Both the position numbers and the translations under genes were made by a program. Below the pieces are notes generated by a model. That model saw only the letters and a program-made list of their open reading frames with translations. It did no database searches and had not been told where the DNA came from. A stretch of DNA of 64,000 nt from Acetobacteraceae bacterium B3987 (GTDB lineage: Bacteria > Pseudomonadota > Alphaproteobacteria > Acetobacterales > Acetobacteraceae): positions 90,593 to 154,592 of the forward strand of contig JAFNMF010000029.1 of the NCBI GenBank assembly GCA_026537415.1, written 5' to 3'. Each line of letters starts with the position of its first letter. The first letter of the stretch is position 1. Shown here piece by piece: positions 16,849 to 27,237 of the stretch.

Positions 16849-16873
16849 AATCAACCCGCAAAGGCGGTATAAT

Positions 16874-16904
16874 AAAGGCCAGAGTGATCGTCGCTCTGGC
16901 CTTT
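16874..16904. terminator. Bidirectional terminator between convergent genes
   Basis: AAAGGCCAGAG at 16874-16884 pairs perfectly with CTCTGGCCTTT at 16894-16904. A-rich and T-rich flanks let it stop both the small gene on the left and the MscS gene on the right. Confidence 0.8.
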
Positions 16905-16918
16905 ATCATGCCTAAAAT

Positions 16919-19363
16919 TTAGGACGCATCATCAGGCGAAGCCGTCAGTGTCACCCGCGGTACCGTGAGGCTGATTCCCTCCTGACTGAACTTGTTCAGC
17001 AGCTCAGAGACAACCGCCGTACGGGCAGCATCGCTGTTGGTGCTGCGAGATATATAGACCGCCAGTGTCGCTGCCACCGTCTCCCCTATACTGTCACCCA
17101 ACCAGATCTGCGGTGCTGGGTCACGCAGAACATCCGGTTGGTCGGCGGCAACAAGCATGAAGAGTGCCTTCACTTTCTCCACGTTCACATTCGTCGGTAC
17201 AGAGAAGACAAGCCTCATCTTCAATGGGTTATAGCCTGCGCTATAATTCTGCACATTCGCCGTGATGAACTGAGAATTCGGTACGATCAGCGTTGTTCCA
17301 TCACTCAACCGAATATCGGTTGCACGGACATTCACACGTTGGATCACACCCGTATTACCACCAATGGTAATCTTATCACCTGCCTGTGCTGGCCGCTCAG
17401 CAAGCAGGATAAGACCAGAAATAAAGTCCTTGACGATGGACTGTAAACCAAAACCGACACCAACAGACAGGGCACTGACAACCCATGTCAGATTTTGGAC
17501 GGAAATGCCGATCATAGCCAACAGCTTCAGTCCAGCAGCAATCCACAGCATATAGGTCAGAATGCTGATGATGGATGTCTGCGCTCCATTATCCAATGAT
17601 GTGACTGGAAACAGACGTGTCTGCAACCACTGCTGCAAAAAGCGTATAGCGTAATACACACCTACAAGCAGCAGAGCCGCCCCCACTATCGTACGGGGTG
17701 AGAACGGCACACCAAAGAAAATCCCGCCTCCAAAGATATGCTGCAACTGCCGCCATGTCCCAATAAAAGAGACACCATTCCGCCCCTGCAACAGAGCAAT
17801 GAACACCATGACAAGACTAAGGCCAACCAGTGCCGTTGTAATAACCTCCAGCTGTGCAAGACGGCGGGCACTCAACTCAAGTTCAGTCCACAACCTGCCA
17901 AGGCGGCTCTGGGACGAAAAAAGAAACCGGGAAAAATCCCTCCATGCCTGCATGAGCAACATAACAGCACCAAAGGCATAGAGCAGCGTCAGCACCCAGT
18001 CATTCATCAAAAAGGCAAAAGAAATATACCCGCTTAGAACTGTAACAACCGTTACACCGAGCAGCAGGGCAGACACACCATGCAAAGGTATATGCTGGAT
18101 CAACACGGCACCAATATCCTGCCCCGTGCCACTGCCACCCCCGACATCGCCTAGAGCAGCACCATCCTGCTGCTCACGTTTGCTGGAACGACATGTCAGG
18201 TACAACAAAACAGCCGTGGACAGAGCAAAAGCCCCTTCCAACACGGCATCGGTACCCGGGCTAACATCACGACTGACTTCTGCCGTCCGCAACGCACCAT
18301 AAAACAGAATTCCCCCGCCCAGAAGCAGACTGCACGGCAGGCACGTCCTTCCTAGAAGCCAACGCTTGAGCGAAACACCAGCTCCAATAATAAAGCCACA
18401 CACGGGCAGAGCCTGTGTCAGGTACTGGCCTTGTGCAACGGGCACTCCCTCACCGCCAAAAGCTACGAGCTGCCAGCCCTGCCAGAGCAATTCCGCCAAC
18501 AAACCGCACAGCACACCCGCCAGCACACTGCCCAATGCCTGCTGGCTACAGAGGCCTCTTCCCCAACTCGCCTGCCCCCGAGCTGAGGTAAGAATACGCA
18601 CTGCCAGCTGCCTCAGCCCAAAGCCAAACAGCAGGACCAGACATCCAATACCCAAAACACCAATCAGGACATTCAGTTCAGCCCGGCCTATATCCCGGAA
18701 AGTGGCATAGCCATCAGACAAAGCACGCCGCCAGAACCCAACACTGAGCGGGGACTCAACATGCCGGGCCAAAGCCCCCTGCTGCACTCTACGGCGCAAA
18801 TCATCCAGCTGCCCCTCAAGCTGACGGGTCTGGAGGTCACAAACACGCATACGCACCTGTAGGGCAGCAATCCCCATAGATGTCTTGCGAGCCATGACAC
18901 GCTGTCGGGTTATGGACGCATCCTCTCCTTCTTCCGCCTTGTCACCTAGAACCTTCAGCAAAGAACTGATGGAACTATCATAGGCCTGAATCTGTGCCAT
19001 TCCGCTCGTCACATGCTGACGAACTGTCATCACCTGCTGCGTGTAGGAATCCAACAGCCGCCCAACCGGCAATCCCTTCAAGGTACCTAACGCAGAGCCG
19101 ACACTTCGTAATGTGGCCTGATCCTGATCCAGCTGCGTTCGCAGCGCAGTTGCTACCCCTGCCCAACCAAAATCACCCTCCGGTTGTCCCAGAACAAGAG
19201 GTGCCGGTGTACTACCTGCTGGTACCCCTCCAGAATCCGCCTTCTCAGCTTTTGGGGCAGTATCAGAGGCTGCAAGGCCCTGCACAGGGGCCGCCAACAG
19301 GATAGCCAGCCCTATGCCAGCTCCCACACCAGCCATGATCCGACGCACAGAATAACACTTCAT
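16919..19363 (-). CDS. MscS-family mechanosensitive channel with DUF3772-type N-terminus
   Basis: This 814-residue protein has a signal peptide (LAILLAAPVQGLAASD), a long periplasmic helical domain (about residues 35-210, DUF3772-like, with TQQVMTVRQHVTSGMAQI), then about eleven membrane helices and a C-terminal MscS core. The pore helix region reads VVSALSVGVGFGLQSIVKDF, followed by the beta domain RPAQAGDKITIGGNTGVIQ and DGTTLIVPNSQF. Such large MscK/YjeP-type channels release solutes at osmotic downshock. It is a single gene with its own terminator. Confidence 0.85.
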   Translation of the reverse strand: MKCYSVRRIMAGVGAGIGLAILLAAPVQGLAASDTAPKAEKADSGGVPAGSTPAPLVLGQPEGDFGWAGVATALRTQLDQDQATLRSVGSALGTLKGLPVGRLLDSYTQQVMTVRQHVTSGMAQIQAYDSSISSLLKVLGDKAEEGEDASITRQRVMARKTSMGIAALQVRMRVCDLQTRQLEGQLDDLRRRVQQGALARHVESPLSVGFWRRALSDGYATFRDIGRAELNVLIGVLGIGCLVLLFGFGLRQLAVRILTSARGQASWGRGLCSQQALGSVLAGVLCGLLAELLWQGWQLVAFGGEGVPVAQGQYLTQALPVCGFIIGAGVSLKRWLLGRTCLPCSLLLGGGILFYGALRTAEVSRDVSPGTDAVLEGAFALSTAVLLYLTCRSSKREQQDGAALGDVGGGSGTGQDIGAVLIQHIPLHGVSALLLGVTVVTVLSGYISFAFLMNDWVLTLLYAFGAVMLLMQAWRDFSRFLFSSQSRLGRLWTELELSARRLAQLEVITTALVGLSLVMVFIALLQGRNGVSFIGTWRQLQHIFGGGIFFGVPFSPRTIVGAALLLVGVYYAIRFLQQWLQTRLFPVTSLDNGAQTSIISILTYMLWIAAGLKLLAMIGISVQNLTWVVSALSVGVGFGLQSIVKDFISGLILLAERPAQAGDKITIGGNTGVIQRVNVRATDIRLSDGTTLIVPNSQFITANVQNYSAGYNPLKMRLVFSVPTNVNVEKVKALFMLVAADQPDVLRDPAPQIWLGDSIGETVAATLAVYISRSTNSDAARTAVVSELLNKFSQEGISLTVPRVTLTASPDDAS

Positions 19364-19444
19364 AAAACCTACTTAGTTCCAATAACTGGATATTTATCTG
19401 CCGGGTTACGTAAACACGAGAATATGGTGGAGTTATGTTACCTT

Positions 19445-20608
19445 TCAAGGCCGGTCCGTCAGCTTCCGTCCCATCTCAATCCCCATCCGTATAACAGCAG
19501 CAACATTCTCCGATGTTCGGCGAATATTTTCACGAGCCTGCGCCAGAACATCCGGCAACGCTTCAGGACGGGGCACAGTATCAAAAAATGCCCCTATCCC
19601 GACCTGATGCATCTTGTCCACACCTACCCCTGTAGAGCCAACGATGGCGATGACTGGCAGCCCATGAGCTTTAGCAACTTGGGCAACACCCATAGGAGCC
19701 TTACCCTGTGCGCTCTGCCCATCCATTCGACCCTCCCCGGTAATGACGAGGTCTACATCCCTAAAACGGGTATCCAACCGGAGCTGATCTGACACAATCT
19801 CCACACCGGGTCGCAACCGAGCATCCGCAAAAGCCAGAAGACCAGCACCCAGCCCGCCTGCCGCACCAGCACCGGGCACCGCCGCCACATCCTTTCCGCA
19901 CCGCTTCAACAGAATACGGGCATAATGCGCCAGTGCTTCATCCAAACAGGTCACATCCGCTGGACTGGCCCCTTTCTGGGGACCAAAAACATAAGAAGCA
20001 CCCTGTGGCCCCGTCAAAGGACTAATTACGTCACAGGCACCTTCCAACGTCACGCCAGACAACCGCTTATCTATGCTAGAGAGGTCCACATCTGCCAAAC
20101 GGGCCAAGGCAGCACCGCCGGGTGGCAACTCCTGACCATTCTGGTCTAGAAACCGTGCCCCCAAGGCTTGAGCAAAGCCCGCCCCCCCATCATTGGTCGC
20201 ACTGCCACCCAAACCAAGAATGATATGCGTGCAGCCTCTATCCAGAGCGGCACGGACAAGCTCTCCAACGCCATATGTCGTTGTTCGTAACGGATTGTAC
20301 TCTTCGGGCTTCAGCAATGGGAGACCAGCCGCAGCCGCCATCTCGATAATGGCCGTCTTCCCATTGCCACTAATCCCGAAAAAGGCTGGAACCGGTGTCC
20401 CCAAAGGCCCCGTAACGGAACAATGTACAAGCTCGCCATCCGTACCTTGTACGAGAGCCTCCACAGTGCCTTCCCCGCCATCAGCCATAGGCAGACAGAG
20501 ATAGTCAGCTTCGGGGAACACACGGGAAAAACCCGCTTTTATCTCTTCAGCCACATCCAGCGGGGCCAGACTCCCTTTGAAAGAGTCACAGACAATAGCA
20601 ATTTTCAT
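19445..20608 (-). CDS. glxK: Glycerate kinase, type I (GarK/GlxK)
   Basis: This 387-residue enzyme phosphorylates glycerate to 2-phosphoglycerate with ATP. It has the type I pattern: KIAIVCDSFKGSLAPLDVAE at the start, PMADGGEGTVEALV near residue 41, LGLGGSATNDGGAGFAQALG near 130, and DLVITGEGRMDGQSAQGKAP near 284. GGGAGGAGG precedes the ATG. It probably feeds glycerate from glyoxylate or sugar-acid breakdown into glycolysis. It lies 43 bases downstream of the queH gene, so the two may be cotranscribed, although their roles are unrelated. Confidence 0.92.
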   Translation of the reverse strand: MKIAIVCDSFKGSLAPLDVAEEIKAGFSRVFPEADYLCLPMADGGEGTVEALVQGTDGELVHCSVTGPLGTPVPAFFGISGNGKTAIIEMAAAAGLPLLKPEEYNPLRTTTYGVGELVRAALDRGCTHIILGLGGSATNDGGAGFAQALGARFLDQNGQELPPGGAALARLADVDLSSIDKRLSGVTLEGACDVISPLTGPQGASYVFGPQKGASPADVTCLDEALAHYARILLKRCGKDVAAVPGAGAAGGLGAGLLAFADARLRPGVEIVSDQLRLDTRFRDVDLVITGEGRMDGQSAQGKAPMGVAQVAKAHGLPVIAIVGSTGVGVDKMHQVGIGAFFDTVPRPEALPDVLAQARENIRRTSENVAAVIRMGIEMGRKLTDRP

Positions 20609-20651
20609 GCTGTCCTCCTCCCGGCAGGATGCGCTGCGGGCAAGAAAACGT

Positions 20652-21443
20652 CTAGTCTTCCTCGCCGTAAAACTCCTCGCCTAGCACAATGGCTGGTCGC
20701 CCTTTGGAGCGGCGAAAGTTGTTCGTATCCCGCAAGGAATAGGCACAACCACAATATTCCTGCTTATAGAACCGTTCACGCTTGCTGATTTCAATCATAC
20801 GGGCAGAGCCGCCGCCCTTGCGCCAGTTGAAGTCCCAGTAAGCCAGCCCTTCATAAGGGGCGACAGCACGGGCCCCGCAATCATTAATCTGGGCCATGTT
20901 CTTCCAACGAGAAATACCCAGAGAGCTGGTCATGACGGGAAAGCCATGCTCATGCGCATACAGGGCCGTACGCTCAAAGCGCATATCAAAGCACATCGTG
21001 CAGCGTATGCCCCGTTCTGGCTCCCACTCCATGCCCTTCGCCCGTGCGAACCAATCATCCTTATCATAATCAGCATCCACAAAAGGAATATTGTTCGCTT
21101 CAGCAAAACGGACATTCTCTTCCTTACGCAGAAGATATTCCCGCTCTGGATGAATGTTCGGATTGTAGAAAAAAATGGTGTAGTCGATGCCAGATTCCGT
21201 CATCGCTTCCATCACCTCACCAGAGCAAGGGGCACAGCAGGAATGGAGCAAAACCTTCTTCTGCCCCCCCGGTGGTTCAAGAAACGCTCTGCCAGAGGGA
21301 GTCAGCTGCGCTGCCTTGCGGCGTTTCTTACGGGCTGCATAGCCCCGCTCCCTGCCAGAAGACTCCTCCGCTACAGGGCGTTGCGCCTCATCACAGGCCG
21401 AATCATGAAGGGCTCCCTGCTGGTCTGTCCGCTCATGGCTCAT
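20652..21443 (-). CDS. queH: Epoxyqueuosine reductase QueH
   Basis: This 263-residue protein is QueH (formerly DUF208), which reduces epoxyqueuosine to queuosine in tRNA and substitutes for QueG. Conserved cysteines lie in [15 protein letters not shown], in [14 protein letters not shown] and in [10 protein letters not shown] near the C-terminus, all in family positions for the iron-sulfur cluster. The N-terminal 65 residues are a charged extension with KKRRKAAQ. The start at 21443 is chosen because AGAGGAAA lies just upstream; a longer frame to 21509 lacks this. Confidence 0.9.
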   Translation of the reverse strand: MSHERTDQQGALHDSACDEAQRPVAEESSGRERGYAARKKRRKAAQLTPSGRAFLEPPGGQKKVLLHSCCAPCSGEVMEAMTESGIDYTIFFYNPNIHPEREYLLRKEENVRFAEANNIPFVDADYDKDDWFARAKGMEWEPERGIRCTMCFDMRFERTALYAHEHGFPVMTSSLGISRWKNMAQINDCGARAVAPYEGLAYWDFNWRKGGGSARMIEISKRERFYKQEYCGCAYSLRDTNNFRRSKGRPAIVLGEEFYGEED

Positions 21444-21568
21444 TAGTGGTTTCCTCTGTCCGATCATCAGCGCAAAACCGACACTCCGGTCGGAATATCT
21501 GCCCGCCATACAGGGGAGATGAAGGCCTGTCGAGCAGAAGTACCATCCTAATTATCTCTCACACCGCA

Positions 21569-22750
21569 TTAGAGCGTTTTCACCAGATATCTCAACCAGC
21601 ACCACCCACAAATGGCGGCAATGAGAGACCCTGTGAGAATACCAATCTTACTGGACACCAACAGAATAGAAGCAGGAAAGGCTAGTGACGCCATAAAAAG
21701 GCTAACCGTAAAACCCAGCCCACAGAGCAGACAGAGACCAAACAGCATCTGCCATGATGTCCCTACGGGAAGAACAGCCAGACGACACCGTATAGCAAGC
21801 CACGTCATGCCGAATATGCCGCTTGTCTTGCCAAGCACCAACCCGGCAGCAACGGCATAAATCAAACGCTGATTAAAGGCCGTAGTAGGGACATCAATCA
21901 GCGGTATTCCTACCGTGACAAAACCGAATAACGGAAGAATCAGCCATGTAACCCATGATGAAATGCCCTGTTCCACACGGTCCAACGGCGAAAGACCCGT
22001 TGAGTCGCCTTTCGAGCAAACTGTCGGCAAGCAAAGTCCAACCGCAACCCCTGCTAATGTGGGATGCAGCCCTGCCCCCATCATGCAACCCCACAGCAGA
22101 CATCCTCCAACACCATAAAGCCAAAGACACTCTACTCCCCACCATCCGGCAAGTGCCATAGCCCCCATAAGCACAAAACTGCACAGAAGAGGCATGACAT
22201 GCAGAGGCCCACCATAGAAAAGAGCGATGATAAGGATTCCCAGCACATCATCAAAAATGGCCAGAGCCATCAGCCAGACTCTTCCCCCTTCCGACACACG
22301 CCGCCCCAATGCCAGAATGACCGGCAATGTGAAGGCCGCATCAGTCGCAACAGGAATGGCCCACCCAGCCCGCAAAGCGGGATCAGGTGCGGCAATCAGC
22401 GTATAAAGGCAGGCAGGAACAACCACACCTCCTAGAGCCGAAAGACAGGGAAGAAGGGCCTGCCGGAAACTTGCAAGATGCCCTGCAATTAATTCCTTTT
22501 TCAGTTCAAGCGTGATGCCGAGAAAAAACAGCGTCATCGGACCAATGGTGACCATCTCTGCAAAACTAGGCAAGCTGATCTCGGGCATACCGGCTACCAA
22601 AGCATACCTTCCCAAAGGGTGTTCCAGCAGCGCATACAAAGAACGCCACGGCGAATTAGCCACAACAAAACCAATAATCGCCATGAACAGAAGGAGACAG
22701 GGGCCAGCTATTTCCGGAGATAAAAGTCCGTTCCTACTTTTTATCGTCAT
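21569..22750 (-). CDS. nhaA: Na+/H+ antiporter NhaA
   Basis: This 393-residue protein is NhaA, which exchanges sodium for protons and controls cytoplasmic pH. The signatures are GPMTLFFLGITLELKKELIAG near residue 70, GWAIPVATDAAFTLPVI with the paired Asp region near 128, and ALAIFDDVLGILIIALFY near 162. The double Asp of the transport site (IFDD) is present. Eleven to twelve helices are predicted, and length is normal. It is read away from the channel gene downstream. Confidence 0.93.
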   Translation of the reverse strand: MTIKSRNGLLSPEIAGPCLLLFMAIIGFVVANSPWRSLYALLEHPLGRYALVAGMPEISLPSFAEMVTIGPMTLFFLGITLELKKELIAGHLASFRQALLPCLSALGGVVVPACLYTLIAAPDPALRAGWAIPVATDAAFTLPVILALGRRVSEGGRVWLMALAIFDDVLGILIIALFYGGPLHVMPLLCSFVLMGAMALAGWWGVECLWLYGVGGCLLWGCMMGAGLHPTLAGVAVGLCLPTVCSKGDSTGLSPLDRVEQGISSWVTWLILPLFGFVTVGIPLIDVPTTAFNQRLIYAVAAGLVLGKTSGIFGMTWLAIRCRLAVLPVGTSWQMLFGLCLLCGLGFTVSLFMASLAFPASILLVSSKIGILTGSLIAAICGWCWLRYLVKTL

Positions 22751-22823
22751 CCTTATCCCGTTCTCCGACTATCCACACCATGTCCCCGCAAGGCGGCAAA
22801 AGCCCCCACAACCGGACGGACCG

Positions 22824-23744
22824 TCAGTAATGGGAAAACAAGGCTCCATCAAACAGGTAAACCAGCTTGAAATAATAGGCATTGGTCTCCGGAATGTAAC
22901 GCCCATCCACTGAATGCGCATAGCGGGCCGTGATATCCAGTTTGGAACTGATTCTCCACATCAACCCCACACCGAGCGTCACCTCACGGCTGCTGCTGTC
23001 TGCTATGTAACGGCCCAGCGTATTGTCACGCCATCCGGCATTATTCTGCCAATCCATGGCGAAAAAAGGCTCCCACATGCGGCTTGCCTTCCAGCTAAAC
23101 CGCAAATTGCTATGGAAGGCTGTCCCCGGATGATAGGAATGCTCCCCCCGGACATGCTTGGTAGAGGCCACCACAGCCCCGAGATCACCATCGAAGCTGA
23201 AATGCTTCCACTCATAATCAAACATGAAGCTGGAAAGATTGGACCAATATTGCGGATTTAGGTCTCTCCGAGTGGCACTTGGCGTCTGCATGAAGGTCTG
23301 GATACCGAAGGTACTATGTTTATTAGGCTTAAACCACACAGCAGGCCCCGTGATGGTTGGGCCTAACCCCCCGTAATTTGTCCCATTTGCCAGACGACAA
23401 CTTTCTGACTGAATGACCTCATAAGCAAAACCAACATGAGGGATGGAGTCAAACGTCCAGAAATGAACGTACTTGCTCAAACCGGACCATGTGTGGCTCC
23501 CGCCTTCTGGCTTCCGGGAACCTTGTCCATTGTAAGAACTGCCAGCTGCATTACCGACCCCGTATTGAACAAACACATTGAAAGGTTTGAAATCCACCGG
23601 CAGGTCATATTCATGAGGGCCGATAACAGCGAATGTAATATCGGAAGCCACCGCACATGAAGAAGATAACAGCCAGAACAGGGCCGCCCCTCCTACACTC
23701 GGCAACAGCACACCCGGTGATCGCACTCTCCTCAGGCACAGCAT
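22824..23744 (-). CDS. Outer-membrane beta-barrel protein, phenol-degradation MetA-like channel family
   Basis: This 306-residue protein has a signal peptide (LFWLLSSSCAVASD) and alternating strands rich in aromatic residues, ending in KLVYLFDGALFSHY. Segments such as WTFDSIPHVGFAYEV, GPAVWFKPN and STFGIQTFMQTPS fit the MetA-pathway-of-phenol-degradation channel family (also called 'transporter'). It probably carries small organic solutes across the outer membrane. The ATG at 23744 follows GGGGAAGG; the longer frame to 23774 would start with TTG. It ends 73 bases from nhaA. Confidence 0.65.
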   Translation of the reverse strand: MLCLRRVRSPGVLLPSVGGAALFWLLSSSCAVASDITFAVIGPHEYDLPVDFKPFNVFVQYGVGNAAGSSYNGQGSRKPEGGSHTWSGLSKYVHFWTFDSIPHVGFAYEVIQSESCRLANGTNYGGLGPTITGPAVWFKPNKHSTFGIQTFMQTPSATRRDLNPQYWSNLSSFMFDYEWKHFSFDGDLGAVVASTKHVRGEHSYHPGTAFHSNLRFSWKASRMWEPFFAMDWQNNAGWRDNTLGRYIADSSSREVTLGVGLMWRISSKLDITARYAHSVDGRYIPETNAYYFKLVYLFDGALFSHY

Positions 23745-23974
23745 GTAAAGCCTTCCCCACAGAGCCAGACGCAATGCAAAACCCGACCGTCACTGGGGGC
23801 GCATCACATTCGCTGCCATCCAACACAGGATGGCCAGTCAAAAGACGGCTTCTCTCTGTATAGAAGGGGACGCTCTACTTTAACAAGTCAGATCGATTAT
23901 AAATATAATGGTACTCTATAAGTACAGTTTTCTTTGCCTCTACTCGGACTTACCCTATATCGCAGAGGGGAAAG

Positions 23975-25333
23975 TTATCCCCCCACCCGCTCGCACCGCT
24001 TTGCCCAGACATAATAGACCACACCCGTCACCAGCAGGCTGACAACCCAAGAAATATCTACACCATGCAAGGAAGAAACGAGCGGCCCTGTATAAGGACC
24101 TGTCTTCATGAAAGGCAGCTCTACCAGAACGCCTATGAAATAAATCAGCACAACCGGTGTATTAAAACGCCCATACGGCCCGCCATCAGCCCTGAAGAAC
24201 GCCATGACGTCATACTCACCATGCCGCAGCAGGTAATAATCGCACAGATTAATCGCCGTCCACGGCACGAGTACGGCCATAAGAATATCCAGAAACGACG
24301 TGTAAGCCTTCAGGAAGTCTCCCACCATGCCGAGACTCATCACAAGGGCAGCCCCCAGAAGCAGCACCGTCATAACAAGCCGCCCCCACAGGCCGGACCG
24401 CCACGAAGGGTAGAAAGTCTGCACCAATGTCAGACTGCACAATGCCCCGCAATAAACACTCATGGCATTAGCCAGCGGAATAGCCAGTGCCAGCACCAGC
24501 AGGACAATGTCCCCCATACGTCCGCCTGTTAAGGAAAGCGCACCAGCCAGTGGTAGAGATGGATAGCTCAGTGCCAGAAGGCTACCCAGCACCATCGGCA
24601 GCACAGCCCCGATGACTGTCCCTCCGTAGGTCGCCCAGAAAGCCTGACGGCCAGAGCCTGCCTCATCTGGCAAATACCGGGAAGAGTCAGAAACATAAGG
24701 AGCATAAGCGATCTGCCAAAGAGCCGAAACCGAGAAGGCTCCGAAAAAACCAGCCACAGTGCCGTGCATATCCGCCAGCAATGTGCGGGAGAACCCACCC
24801 AGCCCACAACCAATGGCATAAATGACCGCCACAATAGACACCCAGCTGGCCACACGGGAACAAACATGAATGGCTTTATACCCCATCATGCAGGGCAGGA
24901 GTGTCAGCACAGCGATGAGCCAGACTCCCCTACTGCCTTGGAATACAGGCAGGACATGGGCTAGGGCCTCTCCCCCCACAACGCAGTTGGAAGCCGCAAA
25001 GCCGATATACATGAGTACAACAAGAAGGATGATCGGTACCGACCCATAAACACCAAACTGCCCCCGGCTCTGCACCATCTGAGGCACACCAAGGCGAGGC
25101 CCCTGTGCGGCATGAAGGGCCATGAAAATCGCCCCGACTACATTGCCCAACACCAAGGCCAGAACAGACCAGATGAAAGACAAGCCAAACACAGCCGGCC
25201 CCAAAGCACCGGTGACAACTGTCAGCAATGTCATATTGGCACTGAACCAGACCGAGAACAGATCGGCTACACGCCCGTGGCGATGCGCCTGCGGGACGGG
25301 ATGGATGGTATGGGTTTCCATATGGGTACTCAT
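23975..25333 (-). CDS. Purine/cytosine permease (NCS1 family, CodB-like)
   Basis: This 452-residue membrane protein is of the nucleobase:cation symporter-1 family. It opens DLFSVWFSANMTLLTVVTGALG, the family's first helix, and later has FSVSALWQIAYAPYVSDSSRYLP, the usual Asp/Ser-containing loop, and FLDILMAVLVPWTAINLCDYYLLR near the end. About twelve helices are expected. It takes up cytosine, purine or a related base with a cation. No deaminase or salvage gene sits beside it, so the substrate is undetermined. Confidence 0.85.
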   Translation of the reverse strand: MSTHMETHTIHPVPQAHRHGRVADLFSVWFSANMTLLTVVTGALGPAVFGLSFIWSVLALVLGNVVGAIFMALHAAQGPRLGVPQMVQSRGQFGVYGSVPIILLVVLMYIGFAASNCVVGGEALAHVLPVFQGSRGVWLIAVLTLLPCMMGYKAIHVCSRVASWVSIVAVIYAIGCGLGGFSRTLLADMHGTVAGFFGAFSVSALWQIAYAPYVSDSSRYLPDEAGSGRQAFWATYGGTVIGAVLPMVLGSLLALSYPSLPLAGALSLTGGRMGDIVLLVLALAIPLANAMSVYCGALCSLTLVQTFYPSWRSGLWGRLVMTVLLLGAALVMSLGMVGDFLKAYTSFLDILMAVLVPWTAINLCDYYLLRHGEYDVMAFFRADGGPYGRFNTPVVLIYFIGVLVELPFMKTGPYTGPLVSSLHGVDISWVVSLLVTGVVYYVWAKRCERVGG

Positions 25334-25542
25334 GGTCCCGCTTTTCCCACACTCCCAAAGGCGTGAAAAGAGATTACTTCGTGTTAATCATCTCAAGGTG
25401 ACAAGTCGGTTTGAAAAATACCCATGGCCCAAAGATAGACTTTGAAGTTCCCTCCAAAATTCTTTAACAGATTCGTCAATATCGTCTCATTGTGGGAAAA
25501 TACCGCACCATCAGGGTTCTTTTTAAAGAAATGGGGAACATA

Positions 25543-27087
25543 ATGCCTGCTCTTTCATCCCACCCCATTCAGAAAAAAAAATCCCTAGTTCTGAAATTCT
25601 TTCTCTATTGTCTTTCTAATCCTTTCAAAAAATTGACCAAAAACTGGTTCAATATACTTCCCATAATCTTTTTCTTCTTCTCCATACCCCTCGCACAGGC
25701 ACAGGTACTTGACGAAATTATCGGGAACGAACCTCTGCTCCGGGTCGATACCCCCCTGCCCGCCCATGGCGGCTACACAACATCCGTTCCACCTTTTGAT
25801 AGACCCGAAGCCCTCTTTCCTCATGGCTTCGGCATGACAGACTGGCTACGCCAACGGGGAATCGCCTTCCTACTCGACAATACGAACGAGTTTGCCGGTG
25901 CCATCACGCCCCCCACAAAGAATTACCCCAACTCCCAACATTTCGCTCCATACAAGCAAGGTGCCAGTAATGCTGGACAATATGCAGCTTCGCTCAACAT
26001 CAACTGGGAGCAACTCATTGGGTTACGTGGCTTCTCCACCCATAGCATCATTGTTGGCCGTTACGGGACAACAGCCAACCGCATGTTTGGTGACTGGTTA
26101 AACCACGCTTCGGAGGATTATGGCGGCGGTGGTAATGTGGTTGTGCATCTAGTCATGGCCTACGGAGAGGAAACACTGTTCGGCGGTCGCCTCTCCATCG
26201 CTGCGGGCCGTATGGCGGAAATGTCGGATTTCCAGAACAGCCCCTTCTTCTGTAACTTCCAGAATGGCAGCATCTGCGGTCGCCCCAAAGCGGCAACGGA
26301 CAGCAGCTTCGTCAGCGGTTATCCGGCCTCTGTCTGGGCAGGGCGTATCCGTGTCCGTCCATCGCGTTTACTTTATGTACAGACCGGTCTCTATGCCGGT
26401 GAAAATGGCATTTACAAAAACGAACAGCACCGCACTGGCTTCAAGTTCAACGGCGGTAACATAAATGGGTTCCGCCTGCCTCTGGAAATAGGGTGGGAGC
26501 CAATCTTCGGTAAAAACCATCCCGGGCACTATAAAATCGGTGGGGTGATGATGACCGCCCCCAGCCCCGACAATTATTTCGATGAAGAAGGCCAACCCTA
26601 TGCTCTCACCCAAGGCAGACCTCGCACACGACATGACGGCTATGGTGCATGGTTCATGGCTGACCAGCATATATTGAATCATTATAACAGCAACAAACGC
26701 GGCATCACGCTGCTGGGAGGCTTCCTCTATAACGATAAACGTATCGCCTTGCGGGAATGGGAAGCCTATGGTGCCCTCATAGATCGTGGCATCTTCCGGT
26801 CCCGGCCCTTTGATACATTTGGTCTTGCCTTCACCTATGAAAAAATTGCTCCCGGTGTGCAGGCAACGGAAACCATGATGCTGGATACCCAGCAATTCAG
26901 CCACCTTCCCAACCGTGCAACCGGCGTACAACGCAACGCTGCCGTGCTGGAGGTTAACTACGCCATCCATGTCTATAGAGGGGTCATCTTCCAGCCTTTG
27001 CTAGAATATTTTTTCCGCCCCAATGGGCAAGGCAATCTTCGTGATGCTGCCCTACTTGGTTTTAAGAGCCATATTGAGATTTTCTAA
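25543..27087 (+). CDS. Carbohydrate-selective porin OprB (first copy)
   Basis: This 514-residue outer-membrane protein is of the OprB family, which lets sugars through the outer membrane. A signal peptide follows a long, AT-rich leader (IIFFFFSIPLAQAQVLDE). Family segments include FPHGFGMTDWLRQRGIAFLLD, LNINWEQLIGLRGFSTHSIIVGRYG and GYGAWFMADQHILNH, and strands continue to a terminal aromatic strand. The start at 25543 follows GGGGAA. A second OprB at 35924-37588 lies on the other strand. Porins of this kind are common in acetic acid bacteria that oxidise sugars in the periplasm. Confidence 0.85.
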   Translation: MPALSSHPIQKKKSLVLKFFLYCLSNPFKKLTKNWFNILPIIFFFFSIPLAQAQVLDEIIGNEPLLRVDTPLPAHGGYTTSVPPFDRPEALFPHGFGMTDWLRQRGIAFLLDNTNEFAGAITPPTKNYPNSQHFAPYKQGASNAGQYAASLNINWEQLIGLRGFSTHSIIVGRYGTTANRMFGDWLNHASEDYGGGGNVVVHLVMAYGEETLFGGRLSIAAGRMAEMSDFQNSPFFCNFQNGSICGRPKAATDSSFVSGYPASVWAGRIRVRPSRLLYVQTGLYAGENGIYKNEQHRTGFKFNGGNINGFRLPLEIGWEPIFGKNHPGHYKIGGVMMTAPSPDNYFDEEGQPYALTQGRPRTRHDGYGAWFMADQHILNHYNSNKRGITLLGGFLYNDKRIALREWEAYGALIDRGIFRSRPFDTFGLAFTYEKIAPGVQATETMMLDTQQFSHLPNRATGVQRNAAVLEVNYAIHVYRGVIFQPLLEYFFRPNGQGNLRDAALLGFKSHIEIF

Positions 27088-27237
27088 GATAATCTGCCTT
27101 GAGTATGACGGTTGCACATAGAGTATTTTTAGGCTGTTATCACTATGTTCGGGATGGCCGATGACTCAAGATAGGAACAGCCGCAGGCTACCTGTGTGAA
27201 AGCCATCCTCCATCATATGGCTTAAAAGGATATTCCC